Assembly (NCBI RefSeq): GCF_002750855.1 | Contig: NZ_NWUC01000003.1 | Location: 248,001-312,000 of the forward strand | DNA from: Neopararhizobium haloflavum | Lineage (GTDB): Bacteria > Pseudomonadota > Alphaproteobacteria > Rhizobiales > Rhizobiaceae | Length of the DNA: 64,000 nt | Reading direction: 5' to 3' | Shown: positions 60,923 through 64,000 of the stretch, in pieces | How positions within the stretch are numbered: position 1 is the first letter of the stretch | Layout of the letters: every line of letters starts with the position of its first letter | Notes under the pieces: model-generated | Seen by the model: only the letters and a program-made list of their open reading frames with translations | Databases searched by the model: none | What the model was told of the DNA's origin: nothing | Position numbers and translations under genes: made by a program

Positions 60923-62929
60923 CTAAAACCACCCCTCCCGCCGCCCGAGCCAGTCGGAACGGCGCTTGCCCTGCGGGGCCTGTCCCTGCCGGTTGATCTG
61001 CCCGGCGGGATCGCTGTCGGTCAGCACCGCCCCGAGCTGATCCTCGAGGTCGCGCCATTTCTCGTCCGGCCAGCGATCCGCGCCCGCGATCCAGGCGGCG
61101 GCGCGGGCATAGACCCGGCAATCCAGCGCCTCGTTGCGCTCGCGGAGCTTCTGCCATTCCAGCCGGGCGAAGCCACGTTTCGTGCGCACCGTCACCAGTT
61201 GCTCGGCCACGAACTGCTTCAGCCATTCATTCTCGACCCAATGCGGCAGGTGGATCGAACCGGGCGGGAACGCCGCCCCGTCGGCCATGTCCTCCTCGGT
61301 CGGGCGCGCCAGCCGCAGGAAGCGGTAGGTTTCGGCCTTGAAGGTCGAGACCGCCACCGTCCAGAGCCGCGCCCCGCGCCGCAGGCGGCGGCCGCCTTCG
61401 GTCGCGTCCACGAAGGTCGGGCCCGACACCGGGCTCGAGCGGTTGAACCCCTCGACACCTTTCACCGGCGCCACCTGCGCGAAGCCCACCTGGCGCGACC
61501 AGGCATAGACCGCCGGGGCCTCGTAGCCGGTGTCGATGGCGAGACGCGCGATCCGAAGATGCGCGCCGCCTTCATGCGGCCACGATCGATCCAGCAGCGC
61601 GGTTAGGTCGGACCATGCGTCGTGGCGATCCGGCCCGCCTTCGATGACGACGTGATCGACGAGCCAGCTTTCCAGCGAGCGCCCCCAGGCCCAGACATCG
61701 ACCTCGATCCGGTCCTTCTGCACGTCGGCCCCAGCGGTCAGGAACAACCCGCCCGCGGGCACAGTGCCGGATGTCCAGCGCTCGCGCCGGTCGTAAAGCC
61801 GCTGCCAGTCCGGGGCTTCGCCGCTCTCGACCCATGTCTCGCCCAGGATCGTATTGCGGAACGCCTTGATCGCCTCGTCCGACCCTTGGGCCGCCTCCCA
61901 GCCGCGGGCGATGCGCGGCCAGCTGAGCCAGCCCACCGGCGAATAGAGCGCCGAGAGGTGGTAGCCGACCGTGGTCGGATCGGCGGCGATGGCCGTCGCC
62001 CGCCATTCGCCGCCCTCCAGCATCGCCGTCTTGTGGTGTTCGGCGATGGGCTGCTCGCAGCCTTCGCAGATGTATTCCGCCGTCTCCGGCTTGCCCTTCT
62101 GCCAGCGCAGCCGGTCGAACTTCAGCCACTGCATTGCCCCGCAATGCGCGCACGGCACGAAGTACCGCCGCTGGTCGCTCGCCTCGTATTCGCGCTCGAT
62201 CCGGCTCAGCCCCCGGATCGTCGGGGTCGAGACCAGCAGCACCTTGCGCCGATGCGCGAAGGTCAGCGACCGGGCTTCGGCCAGCGTGACCGGATCGCCT
62301 TCCTCGTCAGCGGACGCCGGATAGGCGTCGACCTCGTCGAGAAAGATGTAGCGCGCCGGGGTCGAGCGCAGGCCGACGGCCGAGTTGGCCCCGGTCATGA
62401 TCAGGATCCCGCCCGCGAATTCCTTGGACAGCATGGTGTTGCCTGCGTCGCGGGACCGCGCGGGCTTCACCCGCTCGCGCAGCTCAGGGCTTTCGTCGAT
62501 CAGCGGGTAGATGCGCTGGCGCGAGTTGCGTTTCGCCAGTTCCACGGTCGGCTGGACGGCCAGCATTGGCCCCGGCGCCTGGTGGATGGCGAACCCGATC
62601 CAGTTGTTCCCCGCCTCGGTCGCGCCGACCTGCGCCGCCTTCATGAACACGATCCGTTGCGCCGGATCGCCGGGCGAGAGCCGATCCATGATCTCGCGCA
62701 TGTAGGGCGTGCGCATCGTGCGGTATCGCCCCGGCTCGGCCGAGGCGCGGCCCGAGAGCATCCGGTGCCGGTCCGCCCATTCCGAGACGGTCAGGTCCGG
62801 GTCGGGCCGCAGCCCGCTGCCCCAGGCGCGCAGGATCTCGCCCGCGCCGTCGAAGTCCGTCAGGCCATCGCCGCTCTCACCGGAAGTCGGGCCGGACCTC
62901 GGCGAGTTCGTCGAGGTGGGCGCGTACAT
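60923..62929 (-). CDS. Terminase large subunit (lambda gpA family)
   Basis: Encodes up to 668 aa. ATPase part with KAAQVGATEAGNNWIG, an adenine-binding region, Walker B IFLDEVDAYPASADEEGD and LLVSTPTI; a zinc-finger CAHCGAM...CEGCEQ; the nuclease part has LTAGADVQKDRIEVDVWAWG and LAIDTGYEAPAVYAW. It cuts and packages DNA. The first residues overlap the small subunit by 53 bases, so a later start is possible. Confidence 0.95.
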   Translation of the reverse strand: MYAPTSTNSPRSGPTSGESGDGLTDFDGAGEILRAWGSGLRPDPDLTVSEWADRHRMLSGRASAEPGRYRTMRTPYMREIMDRLSPGDPAQRIVFMKAAQVGATEAGNNWIGFAIHQAPGPMLAVQPTVELAKRNSRQRIYPLIDESPELRERVKPARSRDAGNTMLSKEFAGGILIMTGANSAVGLRSTPARYIFLDEVDAYPASADEEGDPVTLAEARSLTFAHRRKVLLVSTPTIRGLSRIEREYEASDQRRYFVPCAHCGAMQWLKFDRLRWQKGKPETAEYICEGCEQPIAEHHKTAMLEGGEWRATAIAADPTTVGYHLSALYSPVGWLSWPRIARGWEAAQGSDEAIKAFRNTILGETWVESGEAPDWQRLYDRRERWTSGTVPAGGLFLTAGADVQKDRIEVDVWAWGRSLESWLVDHVVIEGGPDRHDAWSDLTALLDRSWPHEGGAHLRIARLAIDTGYEAPAVYAWSRQVGFAQVAPVKGVEGFNRSSPVSGPTFVDATEGGRRLRRGARLWTVAVSTFKAETYRFLRLARPTEEDMADGAAFPPGSIHLPHWVENEWLKQFVAEQLVTVRTKRGFARLEWQKLRERNEALDCRVYARAAAWIAGADRWPDEKWRDLEDQLGAVLTDSDPAGQINRQGQAPQGKRRSDWLGRREGWF

Positions 62930-63437
62930 GTTTTTCCAGGACCTTCTGCATCGCGGCAGGCTCGACGCCCAGATCGGCCGCCATCAGCGCCGCCGCGCGC
63001 GCAGGCCAGTTCACCCATGAATCCCTTTCCTCCCGCGCCAGCCGGAACACCAGCGTGAGCGCGCGGGCCCGCTCGACCAGTTCCCCCTTCAGCCTCTGGA
63101 GCCGGATGCGCCGCTCCTGCGCCTTCAGAACCTCGTTGGCGGTCTTGGCCTGCAGGAAGGTCGTGCCACCGCCCACTGGCGGGACGGCCAGTCCCTGTTC
63201 GCGGAGCGTGTCGCCAACTGCAGCGACCGCCGCCTCGGGGACCGGCTTCAGCTTTGGCGCGGGCGCCTTCCTCGTCTTGGACGGGTCAGTCGTCTCGGCA
63301 CGCCGGGCGTCGCTGGCGGCCGCATTGATGCTGCCGTCGGGATTGAGAACCAGCCGCTCGGCGGTCTTTGCCTTCTGGATTGCGCCTCGCGACAGCCCGA
63401 CGTGCGCGGCGTACTGGCGCTCGCTCATGCCCTGCAT
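62877..63437 (-). CDS. Terminase small subunit-like DNA-binding protein
   Basis: Encodes 186 aa: N-terminal HTH (SERQYAAHVGLSRGAIQKAKTAERL), a Pro/Ala-rich linker and a long charged helix region (AQERRIRLQRLKGELVERA, REERDSWVNWPARAAALMA). This arrangement is typical of the Nu1-type small terminase partner of gpA-family enzymes. It recognises the packaging site. Confidence 0.8.
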   Translation of the reverse strand: MQGMSERQYAAHVGLSRGAIQKAKTAERLVLNPDGSINAAASDARRAETTDPSKTRKAPAPKLKPVPEAAVAAVGDTLREQGLAVPPVGGGTTFLQAKTANEVLKAQERRIRLQRLKGELVERARALTLVFRLAREERDSWVNWPARAAALMAADLGVEPAAMQKVLEKHVRAHLDELAEVRPDFR

Positions 63438-63462
63438 TAACGGCCCAGATTATCATTTAGAA

Positions 63463-63648
63463 TCATTTGCTTATCAAATTTGCAGGCGTCGCGACCGGAG
63501 CGAACGTCCCCATCTTCAGGTTTTGCGCCAGCATCGTGTGCAGCCCGAAGACTGGGAAGATGAGGATCTGCGTCACGACCGCGACGCCGTAGCCGACAAT
63601 CACGTTGGCGACGGACTCGACCAGAGACATGAGGCGTGACTGCTTCAT
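63463..63648 (-). CDS. DUF7220-like small membrane protein
   Basis: Encodes 61 aa with two hydrophobic segments (VESVANVIVGYGVAVVTQIL and IFPVFGLHTMLAQNL) typical of DUF7220 phage proteins. In relatives the chain continues after AQNLKMG with a further helix; here it ends with FAPVATPANLISK, so the 3' part may be altered. Starts within the methyltransferase stop (ATGA). Confidence 0.6.
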   Translation of the reverse strand: MKQSRLMSLVESVANVIVGYGVAVVTQILIFPVFGLHTMLAQNLKMGTFAPVATPANLISK

Positions 63649-64000
63649 GCGGCGGACTTGCGCATTCGCGCGGGTTCGGGGGCTGCGTCCTTTGCCGAGG
63701 CATCGGCCGGGGCTTCGGCATCGTCGCCCAGCCGCTCGGTCCTCACCTGCGCGAAGGTCCGACCGTCACCGTCGAGGATCGCGTCGCGGCCGGTCTCGGC
63801 CTGCCAGCGCTCCACGGCGACATCGACGTAAGCCGGGCTGATTTCCATCGCGAAGACGCGGCGGCCGTTGGCTTCGCCCGCTATGATTTGCGAGCCGGAG
63901 CCAGAGAATGGCTCGTAGCAAAGCCCACCGCGCGCAACATGCTGGCGCATCGGGATGCCGAAGGCGTCGAGCGGTTTCGGCGTCGGGTGGTCGGGCCGGT
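63645..64000 (-). CDS. DNA methyltransferase, C-terminal part (5' end outside window)
   Basis: 118 codons are present; the frame is open to the window end. It reads HPTPKPLDAFGIPMRQHV, then the SAM-binding motif I YEPFSGSGSQIIAGE and EISPAYVDVAVERWQ, typical of N4/N6 DNA methyltransferases of phages that often carry a ParB-like N-terminus. The last 40 residues are Asp/Ala-rich. It probably protects phage DNA from host restriction. Confidence 0.88.
   Translation of the reverse strand, partial: RPDHPTPKPLDAFGIPMRQHVARGGLCYEPFSGSGSQIIAGEANGRRVFAMEISPAYVDVAVERWQAETGRDAILDGDGRTFAQVRTERLGDDAEAPADASAKDAAPEPARMRKSAA

Larger units (their letters stand above)
39061..64000 (-). mobile_element. Prophage of lambdoid-type siphovirus with GTA-like tail tip (continues beyond window)
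   Basis: Nearly all genes lie on the minus strand in the order methyltransferase, terminase, head, tail, lysis, tail tip, tail fibre. Packaging, capsid, tail and lysis genes all appear intact. The left edge is the cut DUF6127 gene; no integrase, tRNA or att repeat was found inside the window, so the other end must lie past 64,000. Four cargo inserts interrupt the late genes. Confidence 0.9.

Noticed and set aside
39061-64000. Region as a true gene transfer agent rather than a prophage
   Set aside because: Only the tail-tip genes match the GTA set. A gpA-type terminase pair, lambda-type portal, protease-capsid fusion, DNA methyltransferase, VapBC and other cargo, and AT-richer inserts indicate a phage genome.

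Overview
The window is high-GC DNA from an alphaproteobacterium, most likely of the order Hyphomicrobiales (Rhizobiales). The pointers are the recF-moeB junction, a heme-based FixL/FixJ/FixK oxygen-response set, several LysR regulators, a tripartite tricarboxylate transporter and a prophage whose tail genes match the Rhodobacter-type gene transfer agent (GTA). No rRNA, tRNA or CRISPR array was seen.

Region 1 (1-16.3 kb) is chromosomal: the 3' part of recF, moeB, a BLUF photoreceptor, a bacterial homologue of the animal calcium-activated nucleotidase CANT1, a DUF4336 protein, lepA, two anion transporters (SulP without STAS; MOT1-like), a PhyH oxygenase, then an oxygen-response block: a Crp/Fnr regulator behind a TTGAT-N4-GTCAA box, fixL, fixJ, a degenerate single-domain receiver (a candidate FixT-type antikinase) and fixK. 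RraA-fold, OmdA, glyoxalase-fold and GST genes follow.

Region 2 (16.4-24.9 kb) holds a phosphonate-type ABC transporter (phnD-C-E-E) with no catabolic genes beside it, then a decayed stretch with IS1595-like and IS5-like transposase tails, a FocA-type channel, and a LysR gene divergent from an exported protein made of two repeated ABM-like domains.

Region 3 (24.9-38.9 kb) is a catabolic island for an unidentified organic acid: a free biotin carrier, biotin carboxylase, a shortened BioY, a YeiH-type exporter, two different carboxyltransferases flanking a CaiB-type CoA-transferase, then on the other strand tctC-tctB-tctA and an MFS transporter, a LysR regulator, and a 2,4-dienoyl-CoA reductase-like SDR. 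The two outward promoters (before the biotin carrier and before tctC) share the same two-part operator: an ATGC-N7-GCAT LysR box and a TATTTG-N2-CAAATA palindrome whose centres lie 32.5 bp apart in both. The LysR protein next to tctC is therefore the likely regulator of both halves.

Region 4 (39.06-64.0 kb, running off the window) is a siphovirus-type prophage on the minus strand: methyltransferase, terminase, portal, protease-capsid fusion, tail tube, tail chaperone with a -1 frameshift site (A AAA AAC), tape measure, lysis genes, and GTA gp12/13/14/15-like tail-tip genes. Four cargo inserts interrupt it: a DUF6884/GIY-YIG pair with its own terminator, an M15-like gene on the opposite strand, a VapBC module on the opposite strand, and a uracil-DNA-glycosylase-like gene between the gp13 and gp14 homologues. 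The last gene at the left edge (DUF6127) is cut at codon 31, which marks the prophage/host junction near 39,120.
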